From Paramacrobiotus richtersi (lineage: Eukaryota > Tardigrada > Eutardigrada > Parachela > Macrobiotidae): DNA of 39,798 nucleotides. Numbering within the stretch: position 1 is the first letter of the stretch; the number at the start of each line of letters is the position of its first letter. Below the pieces are notes generated by a model that worked only from the letters and a program-made list of their open reading frames with translations, was not told the DNA's origin and ran no database searches. Both the position numbers and the translations under genes were made by a program. Where the stretch lies: positions 1 to 39,798 of the forward strand of contig JAQGAU010000114.1 of assembly GCA_034698045.1 (NCBI GenBank), written 5' to 3'. Of this stretch, positions 1-10,004 are shown piece after piece.

Positions 1-78
1 TCACTCACTCACTCACTCACTCACACGCGCATTCACTTACTCACTTACCCACCCAGTTACTCACTCAGTCATCTCATT
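1..78. repeat. TCAC microsatellite, decaying
   Basis: The window opens with a clean run of the tetramer TCAC, which decays into TTAC/CCAC variants by about position 75. Seen directly. The array is cut by the window edge, so its true length is unknown. Confidence 0.9.
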
Positions 79-414
79 ATCATTCTACAGTTCACTCGCA
101 CTGCGCGGCTTAGTGACCATTGATCACGTACTGCAACACTTTTATACACTAATCGGCTTTCTCAGTCCGCCTGTTCAGTACTGCATTCCGCTTCTTCCTG
201 GTTCGGTTACTCAGTTGATGTTCCGTGTTTTTGCTTGCGCTCCAGCTAGCTCGCTAGTTAATTCAATCGTTTTCTAGGCAACTTAGAGTCGTCAACTTAG
301 GTAATCATTCTTTTGGTCCCCTGTTTGTCGTCTTTCGAAAGCTGATATCATAGTTCAACCCCCTAAACTCATTAGTTTTCGAGTTGAAAATACACCCATG
401 GTTGAATTTTTTAC

Positions 415-638
415 CGTATCAGGCAGCGCGGGGTAACGCTGCCGACGCATTTGGCAGCAATACGCGAAGGGCGTCTGATCCCCGCAGTCTCGGCAAACGT
501 GGGCAAAGCTGCAGTGCTGACCACGGAAACATCGGTTTCCTCTGTTGTCGTTGTAATGGCGACAGATCTGTTCCACGCCGATGTTGAGTTCGCCTATTAT
601 CGACCGCTTGTGTGCATCATCAGCATTTCGCTTCTGTC
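415..638 (-). CDS. Exon candidate with CCCH-type zinc finger
   Basis: On the minus strand an open frame is bordered upstream by a TGTCAGCAG acceptor (exon would start at 638) and downstream by a G|GTAAAA donor (exon end 415). The peptide has a Cys-x10-Cys-x5-Cys-x3-His arrangement (CFRGQHCSFAHVC core, about 562-496), followed by a second CxxC (HVCRDCG) and a CC pair. The C-x5-C-x3-H half is typical of CCCH RNA-binding fingers. The extra CxxC right after the His is also seen in zinc-binding ORFs of some eukaryotic transposons, so a mobile-element origin is possible. The first spacer, ten residues, is longer than the usual seven to nine. No start or stop is assigned. It lies 1.3 kb beyond the JmjC gene model on the same strand, with no evidence of a link. 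Confidence 0.4.
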
Positions 639-670
639 CTGCTGACACTAAATAAACAGTAATGAGACAA

Positions 671-725
671 ACAAGAAACACCTTTGACTTCAGCCTCAGG
701 GTGTCTTGAGATCTACATTCAAAGT
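671..725 (+). repeat. Dispersed hairpin repeat R1, copy 1
   Basis: The segment begins ACAAGAAACACC and continues through a CCTCAGGGTGTCTTGAGATC block. It closely matches segments at 22659 and 35456, and more weakly 35952, all in the same orientation. AAGAAACACC can pair with the GGGTTTCTT-like block about 16 bases later, giving a small stem. Outside about 60 bases the copies no longer match. Family unknown. Confidence 0.6.
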
Positions 726-1915
726 TTAAAATAGAGCGAAATATGTACGGTTCGGTTATCTATTTTGGAACAATTGTGACCGGCAAAAACCGTTATAAAA
801 ATTCCGTTCCGCGTATATTTTAAACAGCAAGAAAAGTTTTTCCTAGTGTTTTTGGACTCGCTGCATCAGACCAGCGACGATTTGTCGACAGCCATCAGAT
901 TCTGGGTTCACCGAGTAAACGGTGTACTGGTCACCAAAATTGACTAGCATTTATTAAGTGGATAATACTGGTCATTCGGTGACACAGTTGTTCAGAACGG
1001 GCGAAAATTGATGTCCGCTGGCCGCGAGGAAAATTAACAAACGTTATTGCGTTACAGCCAAAAAGTGTCGCTCAAAGACTTGCGGGAAAAATTATTTGTG
1101 TAGCAAAATTTTTGCCCCTTAGAAGTTTTTGCCAGTCGGTAGAGGTTTTCGGTTGTATCCGCGGCTGGACAGGTAAGGCAGGTATTACTTGGGTAGGGTA
1201 AGGTATTACTTAGGTAACGCAGGTACTTAACGTTAGGTTACGGAAAATAGCAATAGTAATGGTACGGGTGCTACTGAGGAAGACGTCGAAGCTAAGCTGT
1301 TATGCAACCCGCAAAAACGTCAAGCAGTAAGAGCTCACTCCTTTTTTCGAATTTCCCAGCAGGTTTCTTCAATCCTTATACGAGGCGCTTACTAGCTTGC
1401 ACATGTTACAACAGCATTTTCAGGTATCCACTTCAACTTACACAGGAAGCTAAGCAATTGGTTGCCCGAATCTAATGCCTATAAAAGAGCTGCCTTACAT
1501 GCCGCGATTCGGGAGGATTTTTTGATGAACTGCAGACACAGCGCCCAGCAAAAATACATGTCCTAAGGCAAAAAGCTAGCAGGATTGATTTCCCTCAGCT
1601 GATAAAACTAGACCATCGTGTTGTTTCCAAATATCGGTATTGCATTTAGATGCTGCTTTGCTACGTTCAAAAATTTCGCCGAATTCATTTTGTTACTCCT
1701 GCCCGGACTAAAAAACTATGACCAAAATTGCTGAAACTATATGTAGCTCAATACGTTTACGAGTCATTCGCGTCTGCGTTACATGGGAGTATCCACCAGA
1801 ACATCTCTCTACATTCAGATACCTGCGTTCTTCCAGAAATTGCCCTTCTTACGTTCGTCCGCGATAACCTCTGCAGTACTACAAACAAAGAAGAACAAGC
1901 GTTTACGTTTGCATG
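726..1915. other. No gene recognised
   Basis: No exon-like frame with supporting motifs was found on either strand. A short direct repeat, GGTATTACTT followed by (A/G)GGTA, occurs twice near 1180-1220. The rest is unassigned. Confidence 0.5.
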
Positions 1916-3486
1916 CTACAGGTTGTTACAGTCCACTAAACCGCTGCTGACAACTAACGCTTTACGTGGCCATGAAGATTGCCTGATTTCGTATTCACTA
2001 ACAGACCTCGCGGCCACAGAGCGTTTCCGTTGAATGACAAGACCACTAAGATCTCGCTTTTCAAACTTTCCGCTGTAGTCATCGAATACAATGTGTACGG
2101 GAAATATGTTCTTTGGCGTACCACCCTCCTGTAGGACGAAGTTCAATGTTAGGTAACTGCATGATGCTGCATCAATGTTCTTACACAAGCAAACGACTCC
2201 AATTGGTCTACAACATGTGGATACTTCTGTTTGTAGGCGTCGGGAATGGGCTGCCAGTGTCGTCCGCTTATCCCTTCTTCGTTGCAGTTGTGGATATCCT
2301 CCGGTTTAGTAGAACTTAGGCGGCAGCCCAGAACTTGGACAGACTTGTGAATTATTTTCCAGTTTGAGTCACGCAGCAAGCCCGAGCACTGCAAAACTAA
2401 AGAGTTGGAACAGCCATTCACTGTTGATATTTGTCATGTACTAAAGTCGCTGCTACATATAAAAGTATAGAGAAAATTGCGCTAAAATCTCCCCGCGCTA
2501 TATATGCGATCATCAACTAAGCGGACAGCAGGATGCCTATGAACAACAATTTGTACATACAATTATGCTCGGTAAGCGGCGCATGCCAACATGCCAGAAC
2601 TTAAGGGGAAATTCTGCGTATTGTCATAACGATCGTTCTGAGCTATGTTTTGCCCGGAGATATGTTTCAGTAATTTTAAAATGAATTTCACGAATTTAAA
2701 TTTTTTTTTAAATGTGCAGTTTTTGAAGTAAACATAAACAAGTTTGGATGAAAGGCTGAATTATTTGACAAGGAAGTGTATGTAAACATTTTGCCGCTAT
2801 TGTGCAACAGCCAGACGTTGCGCGCACAGACGGATTTCTGGACACTGTTCATCGAAGTTTTGGTTATTATAAACGACAGCGTAGCTTGTTGAGAACCTTA
2901 CAGCTACGCAGCTGCCCTGTTTTCACCAATAGTTGTGACGTGGGAAGAACATAGCCTTAAGAACATTTTAAAAATAGGTCGTCTATGCTCAGGTAAAGAG
3001 TGGAAGAAGCCCAGGTCCTGCTTACTGCCTACACTGCCAAAACATGTTTGCCTGAATTCGCATCTTGCTAAGAACTATTTTCTGAACAAAGCACTTCAAG
3101 AGTACTACGACTCTTGTTTGGTTTAAATTTTACTGCGGACGTTTTACTACGGAAATCATGGTACCGGGCAAGCGTTTCCGCCACCTGTAACGATAAGCTA
3201 AACTGCCACCTGTAACGATAAGCCAAACTAACCCGTGTGTAAAGTACGGCTGCGGTGTCCCGCATCGAATGCCACTGTCGGTTGACAAAGGACCGCGCAG
3301 CAGAAAATGATCCGCCGTTGTTAAGAACTTGATGCAGCGTGAACGGAGCCACGTACATTACTGTTCCTGGTTTCTGAATGAACACGGTGGGCTTGAGATT
3401 AAAACGCTGCCACAAATCCTTGGTTGTTGCAAACCGCTTGTACAGATATTCGTGAGCGCATCCAATACCTTCCGCTCCGACGAGTT
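1916..3486 (-). CDS. JmjC-domain gene, partial, three exons modelled
   Basis: Three minus-strand exons are proposed. Exon 1 (3486-3233) lies between TTTTCAG and CGG|GTTAGT. Exon 2 (2388-2185) lies between TTTTGCAG and TGT|GTAAGA. Exon 3 (2128-1916) lies between CCTACAG and an in-frame stop. Exon 1 ends in phase 0, exon 2 starts and ends in phase 0, and exon 3 starts in phase 0, so the joins keep frame. The second intron is only 56 bp. Exon 1 aligns by eye with the second half of KDM4/KDM5-type JmjC domains: GC..EYL, then FIQKPG, then P..LHQVLNNG with the distal Fe-binding His, then SFV..QW. JmjC proteins are Fe(II)/2-oxoglutarate oxygenases, often histone demethylases. The proximal HxD/E ligands would lie upstream and were not found. 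Exons 2 and 3 are not recognised; exon 2 has RDSNWKIIHKSVQVLGC. The frame upstream of exon 1 meets a stop a few codons before 3486, so a missing exon or pseudogene is possible. Confidence 0.5.
3180..3229. repeat. 25-bp tandem duplication beside splice donor
   Basis: Two 25-bp copies (3180-3204 and 3205-3229) differ at a single base (GATAAGCTAAACT against GATAAGCCAAACT). They sit inside the proposed first intron, starting about four bases past the exon 1 donor at 3232. Confidence 0.85.
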
Positions 3487-4420
3487 CTGAAAATTCGACA
3501 CTTTAAGTTTTACTTCTACACTTGCTAATCGTAATTGGTCCATGACCCTTCACTTCCGTAGCAACAGCTATTGCAAGAGAAGCAGTACTAGCTCCCTGAA
3601 ACGACATGAGAAGGCTAGTAGAGTCCGCAAAAAGTTTCTAACAGAATCTGCTTAGGAGTAGTATTCAGCACACACGTTCTGTACCACAGTTCCGAGAGGA
3701 AAGTGGCATTGACCCACCGGAGCATAGTTCCACGAAATATGCAGACTGCGAGTCATAAACAGCACTTAACGATAAAAACATTTGATTGAGCAAATGTTCT
3801 TTTTTCAACTTTTTCTGACAATAAGTTAGCGAAGGCAGCATGAGAATTTTTCAACCACAGTCGCCGTGACCGGCTTTTCGCAGAAAAAAGGTCGGTGTTT
3901 GCAACAATGTTCAGCGACCGTTTCTCAGCTTCAAAATTTCATTTCTAGGGTATTTTTTTTATTTTAAGGCTTTCCAGTGGGGTATATTTGATGATCACCG
4001 GGGTCACCAATGGGCTGCTATAAAAAGCGGTACTTTGAATTCTGATGAAAATTGCTTAAAAAGTATGAATTTTCTGGTGATGGGCTCTTTTCTTGGCTTT
4101 CACAAATTCAGCTGGCATCCTGATTATTAAAATTTAACAGAAAGTCGACCACTGCTCTGTGGACAAAGCTCATACTTCTTTAAATAAATCAGAGCAAGGC
4201 AGATGTAAGTTAGCCAGTCTTTTGTAAAACCCGGGGTAATTGTCTGAAATGACGACTTCTGCCCTCGTGGTCGTCAGTAAAAGCAAAAAGAGCATCGCGG
4301 TCTGCAAAATATCCTAAGCAGCAATCCATGGAATGTGTGCCGACAAAGATGAGTTCGTCAGCGGGCTTTGGTGAAGCGCAACGACAGTCAGTCAGGACGA
4401 GTTTTTCGACAGAAGCAAAG
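3487..4420. other. Intergenic or upstream intron, nothing firm
   Basis: If the JmjC gene continues, its 5' exons should lie here on the minus strand. One candidate acceptor (TCGTTTCAG, near 3595) opens a short frame, but it cannot be joined to exon 1 by an intron of believable size. No other feature is supported. Confidence 0.4.
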
Positions 4421-4429
4421 CGAAGGTCC

Positions 4430-4792
4430 TCTATACCTCAGCGAAACCGAACTTCGTGGTGTCCGGGTGTCTGTCGCCACTTTCAAGATTATGAATTATT
4501 ATTAATTATTAGTATTACCGTTATTATTAATTGTTATTAATTATTCATAATACCGTTGTTATTAATTATTATATTTTTATATTTTTATTATTAAGCGCTC
4601 CATATTCAGCGATACAGCATTTTGTGGTGTACGTGCGTCTGTCGCCACTATTGAAATTAATAGTAATAATGTTTTATTTTTATTCTCATTAATGATAATA
4701 AAATTCTTATGTTACGAATATTGTGCAATTCTTACTCAATCCATATGTATTCAGTGTACAGCAGTTCGTGGTATTTGTGTATCGGTCACAAT
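4430..4792 (+). repeat. Three diverged direct repeats in AT-rich DNA
   Basis: Three related blocks start near 4430, 4597 and 4738. Each has a TTCAGCG/TTCAGTG-like part, then TTCGTGGTGT-like and GTCTGTCGCCAC-like parts, followed by runs of TTATTATTAA. Spacing is about 170 and 140 bp. The third copy is the most diverged. No coding sense. Confidence 0.6.
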
Positions 4793-5191
4793 TATTGCAC
4801 AATAATTTCATTGGAACGCTATTTTCGAAGTAAATGTCCGTGTACCGAAGGGCTAACAAGGACGTAGCGGCCACAGCTGTGGCTGTGCTCGGTTTCACTT
4901 TGGTGCTTAGCGGTAGTCGACTGCGGTTTTGGGCCGTAATGGTTAGGACTGTGCCAACCAAGCTGCAGCATTATGATCCTGAATAGATATTTGTTCCTGA
5001 CAAAAATCTGCATCATTTTAAAGCAAACTTACTGCATGTGCGCAAAAAAAGTATAGGAATAGCGTCCCAGTTAAACTGCTTTTGGAAGGACATATCTAGG
5101 CAATACTAATGCAGCTTCAGTAATGTTGAACACCGATAAAGCGGAGATATATTTTTTACTCACAACGGCCGCAGTCGACCACCGGCAGCCC

Positions 5192-5230
5192 GTAGGTTTC
5201 TAAAGTAGGAATTTTGTAGGTTTCTAAAGT
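5192..5230. repeat. 15-bp direct repeat pair
   Basis: GTAGGTTTCTAAAGT occurs at 5192-5206 and again, unchanged, at 5216-5230, separated by nine bases. Confidence 0.85.
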
Positions 5231-5322
5231 TCCTGTAAAAGCGAAATATTTTGCAAAAAAAAACCAATGCAGCACAGAAACACAATGAAAAGTTACTGAA
5301 CGGCAGAAATCGGTCTAACCGG

Positions 5323-5422
5323 TTCTGTAAGGCCCGCGCTAAAAATTAGACTCAGACTCCGCCTCTGACCGAGATTGCTGAAAATCGGACTCTGACCACT
5401 AAAATTCTGACTCGGACTAAGC
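5323..5422 (-). repeat. Repeat R2 (GGTCAGAG-rich), left inverted arm
   Basis: Read on the minus strand, this block has the same string of parts as 7750-7855 on the plus strand: TTTTAGTGGTCAGAG, then GGTCAGAGGCGGAGTCTGA, then AGCGCGGGC, then a TTCTGTAA- or TTACAGAA-like end. A third, more diverged copy is at 18907-19020, plus-oriented. The two opposed copies could be the terminal repeats of a 2.5-kb element, or independent insertions. Confidence 0.6.
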
Positions 5423-5734
5423 AAAAATCGCATACTGACCTAGTGCTCGTGTACACGGGTTTTGAGATGACTGCTGAATTATGCGCACAAATCGACGACT
5501 CGGATGACTAATATAAGGGTTAAATCTAGAATTAAAGCAGCTATTTTCGCGATGAGCGATTAGAGTCATACCAGTACCATTACAATTACGTAACAACATG
5601 AGAACGTTAGGAATTAGGAGGCACTCGTTGGTCGTTACCGTAGATCATAAGGTGAGCTAGAAACTAAAAGCAAGCACTTTGCCAGCACACTTTGTCCATG
5701 CATTCTTGCTTCATTGTGCATTTATCAGTGTCAA

Positions 5735-5818
5735 CATAGCATAACTGAACCGACAGGCCTAGCGTGCTGTCTTATATATAAGACAGCACGCTAGGCCTGT
5801 CGGTTCAGTTATGCTATG
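5735..5818. repeat. Perfect 84-bp palindrome
   Basis: Bases 5735-5776 are followed immediately by their exact reverse complement (5777-5818), with no spacer and no mismatch across 42 bp per arm. The centre is TATATATA. The arms begin CATAGCATAACTGAACCGAC. Such a sequence can extrude a cruciform, and its RNA would fold into a hairpin with no proper loop. A library or assembly foldback artefact is the main alternative. Confidence 0.97.
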
Positions 5819-5965
5819 GTGTTAACGGAAAGAAAAACAAAAGTTTCAAGTTCTGAAATTGATGGTAGGTTCTGGAAAGGAGCCGCATCTCTTGGCTTAA
5901 TTGATTTTACGTACGTGGTATTTTCATTAGCAATTCGATACATTTTGCGTACGAACAGGGTGAGA

Positions 5966-5986
5966 CGGTGGCATTAACTGCCACCG
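5966..5986. repeat. Short GC-rich hairpin
   Basis: CGGTGGCA, a five-base loop TTAAC, then TGCCACCG: a perfect eight-bp stem. It lies next to a minus-strand block at 6001-6055 that recurs at 22.5 kb. Confidence 0.8.
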
Positions 5987-6000
5987 CCGTGAACATTACA

Positions 6001-6058
6001 ACTAGGTAGCACTTTATCCTTCCGTGCTTGTAGACCGAGCGAGCTCTGAGAAGACAGG
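6001..6058 (-). pseudogene. Duplicated coding-like segment, copy 1
   Basis: On the minus strand this reads SSLGLQARKDKVLPS, matching SSLCLQARKDAVLPS encoded in the same orientation at 22463-22515. Of the differences in the core, two change the amino acid and two are third-position silent changes, which hints at past protein constraint. A CTTCTCAG acceptor-like site directly precedes it. The frame ends soon after LPSC. The protein is not recognised; it may be an old transposon or an exon of a duplicated gene. Confidence 0.4.
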
Positions 6059-6889
6059 CAACACACAATGTTGTTACCCTGTTTTACTTCAGTAGCTTGT
6101 TTGTAGCAGCAACAGTAAGCGCTGTTTAAATGCTCTTTTAGGTAAGAAACCCCTCCGACAGGAGGTTTGCATAACTAATCTAGGGTACTGAATTAAGAGC
6201 AGTATTAAAGTACCGATATCGAACTGTCGATATTATATTAGTAAAACTACCACTAATAAATAATAACGATAATAATGACACAAATAACGCTCTGTCGGTC
6301 TAGATAAGACCTTCCTGCTCATTTGATGTTGTTTTTCTAATAGAATGCGTGCGTCATTGCGTACGCATGTGCAACAATGGTACAGCAATAAAAGAACTAT
6401 TAAAACAAATAACAATTTGTTGCTAGTAAACGTTTTGTATTATTATTTCAACGTAAACAACAGCTGTTCTACTAATTACAACAGCAAACAAAAGTACCAT
6501 ATAATTTCGGAAGTGAATGTGTTGCCCAAAGTTACATATAAACTTACTAGCTGCCGGTCAGAGCTGTAAATACACTTGTAGCCGCCAAGCTTTTTCAGTG
6601 ACGGGGCTCATTCCTAGTCGGACCGACTCGAACGTTCGACAGCCAGCCACAAGAGCTGCGTGCGCGTTTGATGGAGCGTGCTTCAGAATCGCACAAATAG
6701 GCACAATTTAGTTTCAACGTTTTCAAGTTCTGCAGTTTGAAAGTCAAAGTTTTAAACAGCGCGTAAACTGTAAGCGAAATTCATTGCGGGGGGAAGGGGG
6801 GGTGACGATCGCTTGATACCCCAAGCTTCCCCCCGGACCTGAACCTTCGCTACGCTACACCACTTATAACATACGAGTCTATAGGACAT

Positions 6890-7091
6890 CTCCGAATCCA
6901 GAATTCAGGACTCCTAGAGTTATCTCGCCCCAACCACTATTTTTCGCGTGGATAAACGCAGAATACGAGCTGATTGCAAAAGACGGCATGAAAATCCAAC
7001 GTGAGGTTTTCGAGATAACAGCAAACTGCGAAAATTTTTTTGGCCCAGCTTAGAAAGCATAAACTACGCTCGCTTCGCTCGCTCGGTCAAC
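6890..7091. repeat. Dispersed repeat R3, copy 1
   Basis: About 200 bp match 23889-24084 in the same orientation. Shared blocks include GTTTTCGAGATA, GAGCTGATTG and the closing GCTCGCTTCGCTCGCT, which is itself a small inverted repeat. It ends just where the 3' end of the RT fragment (minus strand) begins, so in this copy it could be part of that element's 3' tail. The second copy has no RT beside it. Confidence 0.65.
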
Positions 7092-7108
7092 AAGTAAATC
7101 TCATGTAT

Positions 7109-7312
7109 TTAACGTGCTCCTCCATCCGTGGTACCGAGCACTGATGCCGCGTTTCCACGCTGGATTTCAAGCGACAGTCGCTGACGCAGGTATTCGTGTG
7201 ATCGCGGTTCGCCTGTGTTCTCTTTCAAGCGATTCGCTACTTCCGTAATCAGGGATCCCCACGCACCGAATGTCTCGAAACCAGGCGGCTCGAACATATA
7301 CAGCTTTTCCAA
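7109..7312 (-). pseudogene. 3'-end fragment of RLE-type non-LTR retrotransposon ORF
   Basis: The minus-strand peptide ends with the same terminal region as the large RT remnant near 33.6-33.8 kb: GFETFGAWG, then EYLRQRLSLEIQRGNAASVLG, against ETMGSWG, then EFLRQRISVEIQRGN. In this family the block follows the endonuclease-like domain at the very C-terminus. Only about 67 residues remain; everything 5' is lost, as expected from 5' truncation during target-primed reverse transcription. The truncation point near 7312-7330 is next to an AATAGGAATATAGGAATAT stutter. It diverges clearly from the 33.7-kb copy, so it is a separate, old insertion. Confidence 0.7.
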
Positions 7313-7749
7313 ATAGGAATATAGGAATATATTGGCTTGATTAGCTTACTGTACGTATGACTAGACCGGACTTTTCGACCAAACTTGAGGTGCTTGATGG
7401 GCTGTTTGCTCTTCTGTTATAATAATACTAATAATAATAATGACAATCTGACATCACATAATAGGCATAAGAAAGCTCAGAAGAACTAAAGTAGCGTTTT
7501 TCTAGCAGTGCGCCGATCGTCCCTTTTTATTTCGAATTCGATCTGGCTGCATTTTACATGCGCCACTTTGTGGCGGCGGCTCAATGTGCAGCATATTCGT
7601 TTGTGCTAACAAAAATTAAACCTGGAATAAATTCTTTTGAAGTTTTTCTTAACTGTATCGAAACAAATGTGTTAGCAGCAGCAGTAGTTACAGCTTTGAC
7701 AATCTATACACGACTGACGATGCGGCATGAACATCAGTTTTGGAAATAT

Positions 7750-7855
7750 TGGTCAGAGTCAGAGTCATAGTGGTCGTACGCGGACTTTTAGTGGTCAGAG
7801 GCTGAGTTTGAGCGGTCAGAGGCGGAGTCTGACTTTCAGCGCGGGCAGTTCTGTA
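7750..7855 (+). repeat. Repeat R2, right inverted arm
   Basis: Plus-oriented copy of the block at 5323-5422, with GGTCAGAG repeated and a GGCGGAGTCTGACTTTCAGCGC core. Together the two copies flank 5.4-7.75 kb, including the 84-bp palindrome and the RT fragment. Short GGTCAGAG units inside the arm are themselves tandem-like. Confidence 0.6.
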
Positions 7856-8108
7856 AATTTGAAAGCGGACTGGCTTAACGAACGAGAACGTTTTGGAGAC
7901 GCGACCGTGGCACATACACGAACAGACGGACATACGCCGGTTAGTATTGTTAGACAAGCATCGGCCGCGGCGATACGCGCCGCGCTCCGCTGCGTTTGTT
8001 TTGGCGAACTCAACAGTTTATCTGAATTCTGAACAAAACAGCATTCATTACAGAGGCACTTCCGGTGCATTTGCTCATGAAAATCACTGTAGCAGTACTT
8101 TGACCAAG

Positions 8109-8799
8109 TACCATCAATAAATCACTGTTTTGACGGAACTCGTAATATTTCACCATTCCCCCTAATGCTTCCACCGCCGGGGAAATCAAGCTAGCGTGGG
8201 GGAAATCACAGTCAGCTCAGAGCTAATCGTCGCAACGCTAGTCCACGGTGGTTTTGGTTACGTCTTGAAATCTGTCAAAAGTAAAACACTTGGCGTTTGT
8301 TTCGTCGGGAACCCATCTCTGCTAATGACAAAGCAAACGAAAGCGAAAATTCTGCAGAGAATTATGGTACCAAACAAGTGCGGTTTTATGGCAGCTGAAG
8401 GAAACACGAAGCGTTTCTGATTAGCCTGGATTCTAACGGCAAAAGCCAAAATCGTTCAAAACTGCGTTCGAAAAAATGCATGGTAACTGCAAACGCGTCA
8501 GATATCCTTCAACTTTCATAAAACCGGACTTGTTTGGTACCATAATTCTCTGCAGAATTTTCGCTTTCGTTTGCTATATCGTATGCGCAGATTGGCTCAC
8601 GATGAAACAAACGGGAAGTGTTTTACTTTTGGCAGATTTCAAGACGCAACCAAAACAACCGTAGACTAGCGTTGCGAAGACTAGTTCTGACCTGACTGTG
8701 ATTTCCTCCACGCTAGCATGAATTCCCCGGCAGTAAAAGCATTGGGGGGAATGGTGAAATATTACGAGTTCCGTCAAAACAGTGATTTATTGATGGTAT
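8109..8799. mobile_element. Foldback element with ~300-bp arms
   Basis: The block from 8109 (TACCATCAATAAATCACTG) to about 8412 reappears as its reverse complement from about 8493 to 8799, with roughly nine in ten bases matching by eye and only about 80 bp between the arms. Long stretches are identical, such as TCTGCAGAGAATTATGGTAC and CAAAACAGTGATTTATTGAT. Frames on both arms look alike only because the arms mirror each other. No transposase is present, so it would be a non-autonomous foldback/MITE-like element. The outer ends still match weakly a few bases further out (TACTT.GACC), so the exact borders are uncertain. No target-site duplication was established. Confidence 0.75.
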
Positions 8800-9116
8800 T
8801 CGGTCGAAGTAGTCCATTAGGCGCTGAAACTCTATGTAGTGCTGCTGGATCTTAGTAACAGCTCGTCTGTTGTGCACTGGGGGCGGCGCCGCCGCCGGTG
8901 CTCGCTACTCACAAAGTCTAATCTGCTTCAGAATACCTTAAGGTGGCAAAATAACGATAACGCGTGGGTTGTTAGGCAATGTTTGTAGGGAAATTTTGTG
9001 GGGAAGCGTTTTGTGTGGGCTACAGTTATATCATCAGACGGAGTATTCGTCTCCGAAGTGGCAATGGCGGTAGCAGACGCACATTCGGTGTGATTGGGTT
9101 TTTGCGGACGTCTACT

Positions 9117-9170
9117 CGGACATTCTGTTTTGCTAGGTTTATTCGGACATACTGTTCTGCTCAATTTAGG
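9117..9170 (+). repeat. 27-bp tandem duplication
   Basis: CGGACATTCTGTTTTGCT at 9117 recurs with changes as CGGACATACTGTTCTGCT at 9144. Offset 27 bases; two copies. Confidence 0.65.
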
Positions 9171-9177
9171 ACTCGCA

Positions 9178-10004
9178 TCAGTTTAGTTTCCTCGTTGTTC
9201 TTTTTTTCGCTTGATTTCTATGACTTGCAGGCAAATAATCTCGCCCTGCTGAACGTCACAAAAGGAGAGGGATTTCTGCCGACACGGCCTACCGCCCATG
9301 GAGAGTTCCCTCGATGAAACAATCGAGACAACGGAAAAGACCTGAAAGCTGTTATTGAAGCAATTGGAATAACTGTGAGATTTGTTTCTGTCTATGTTGC
9401 TAAAGGTGACGCTAAAAATAGTGTGTTCGCGCGAGTTGGTTTTTACGCTGACCACGCTGAGCAAATGTTTATCTCTGAGAATTGGCCTTCTAATATTGGG
9501 GGACGTGAGTAGGTGTTCGCCCCAAGCAGGGGCAGTAATCTGTAATCTTTGTGTTGTGGAATGTCGTTCATTATTTTCATTTACTGTACTGTAGTTGATC
9601 TGTTGAATTTCAGCTCGTCCAGTTATTTCAAATAGTATCGCTGATCCGTTCTATTTGAATCATGGAGTCAAATCCTCCTAATGTTGTTTCAAATAGTTCC
9701 AGAGAGCTGACTTGGAAATGCGCGTCACCATAGTTTTTTTTCCATATACGCATTCTTGTGCATACATGGTCACAAGTATCGATAAGGTTATACGATTATT
9801 TAAAGAAAACATACTTAAGATTCTGGCTAACAAGTTGTTCGCTGTTGCACTAATAGATAGCTCATCTTCCGCTGGATCATTAGCGCAGAAACTAGCCGTG
9901 CACGCACACCTGGACTCAGTTTTAGATGGTTTAATTATCGTGCTACCGTTCGGAGTTTTGAAAATGGAAAACGCACAACCTGTGCGAGTTTTTACTGTGG
10001 TCGG
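9178..10004. other. No gene recognised
   Basis: Open frames exist on both strands between about 9680 and 10005, but neither shows a known motif or clear exon borders, and both run into the MITE that starts at 10005. Treated as unassigned. Confidence 0.4.

Noticed and set aside
1150-1260. Possible interstitial telomere-like repeats (GGTAGGGTAAGG, TTAGGTTACGG)
   Set aside because: No regular TTAGGG-type array; only scattered similar words.
8258-8664. Similar peptides on opposite strands containing LFGTIILCRIFAF
   Set aside because: They arise because the two foldback arms mirror each other; no independent sign of coding.
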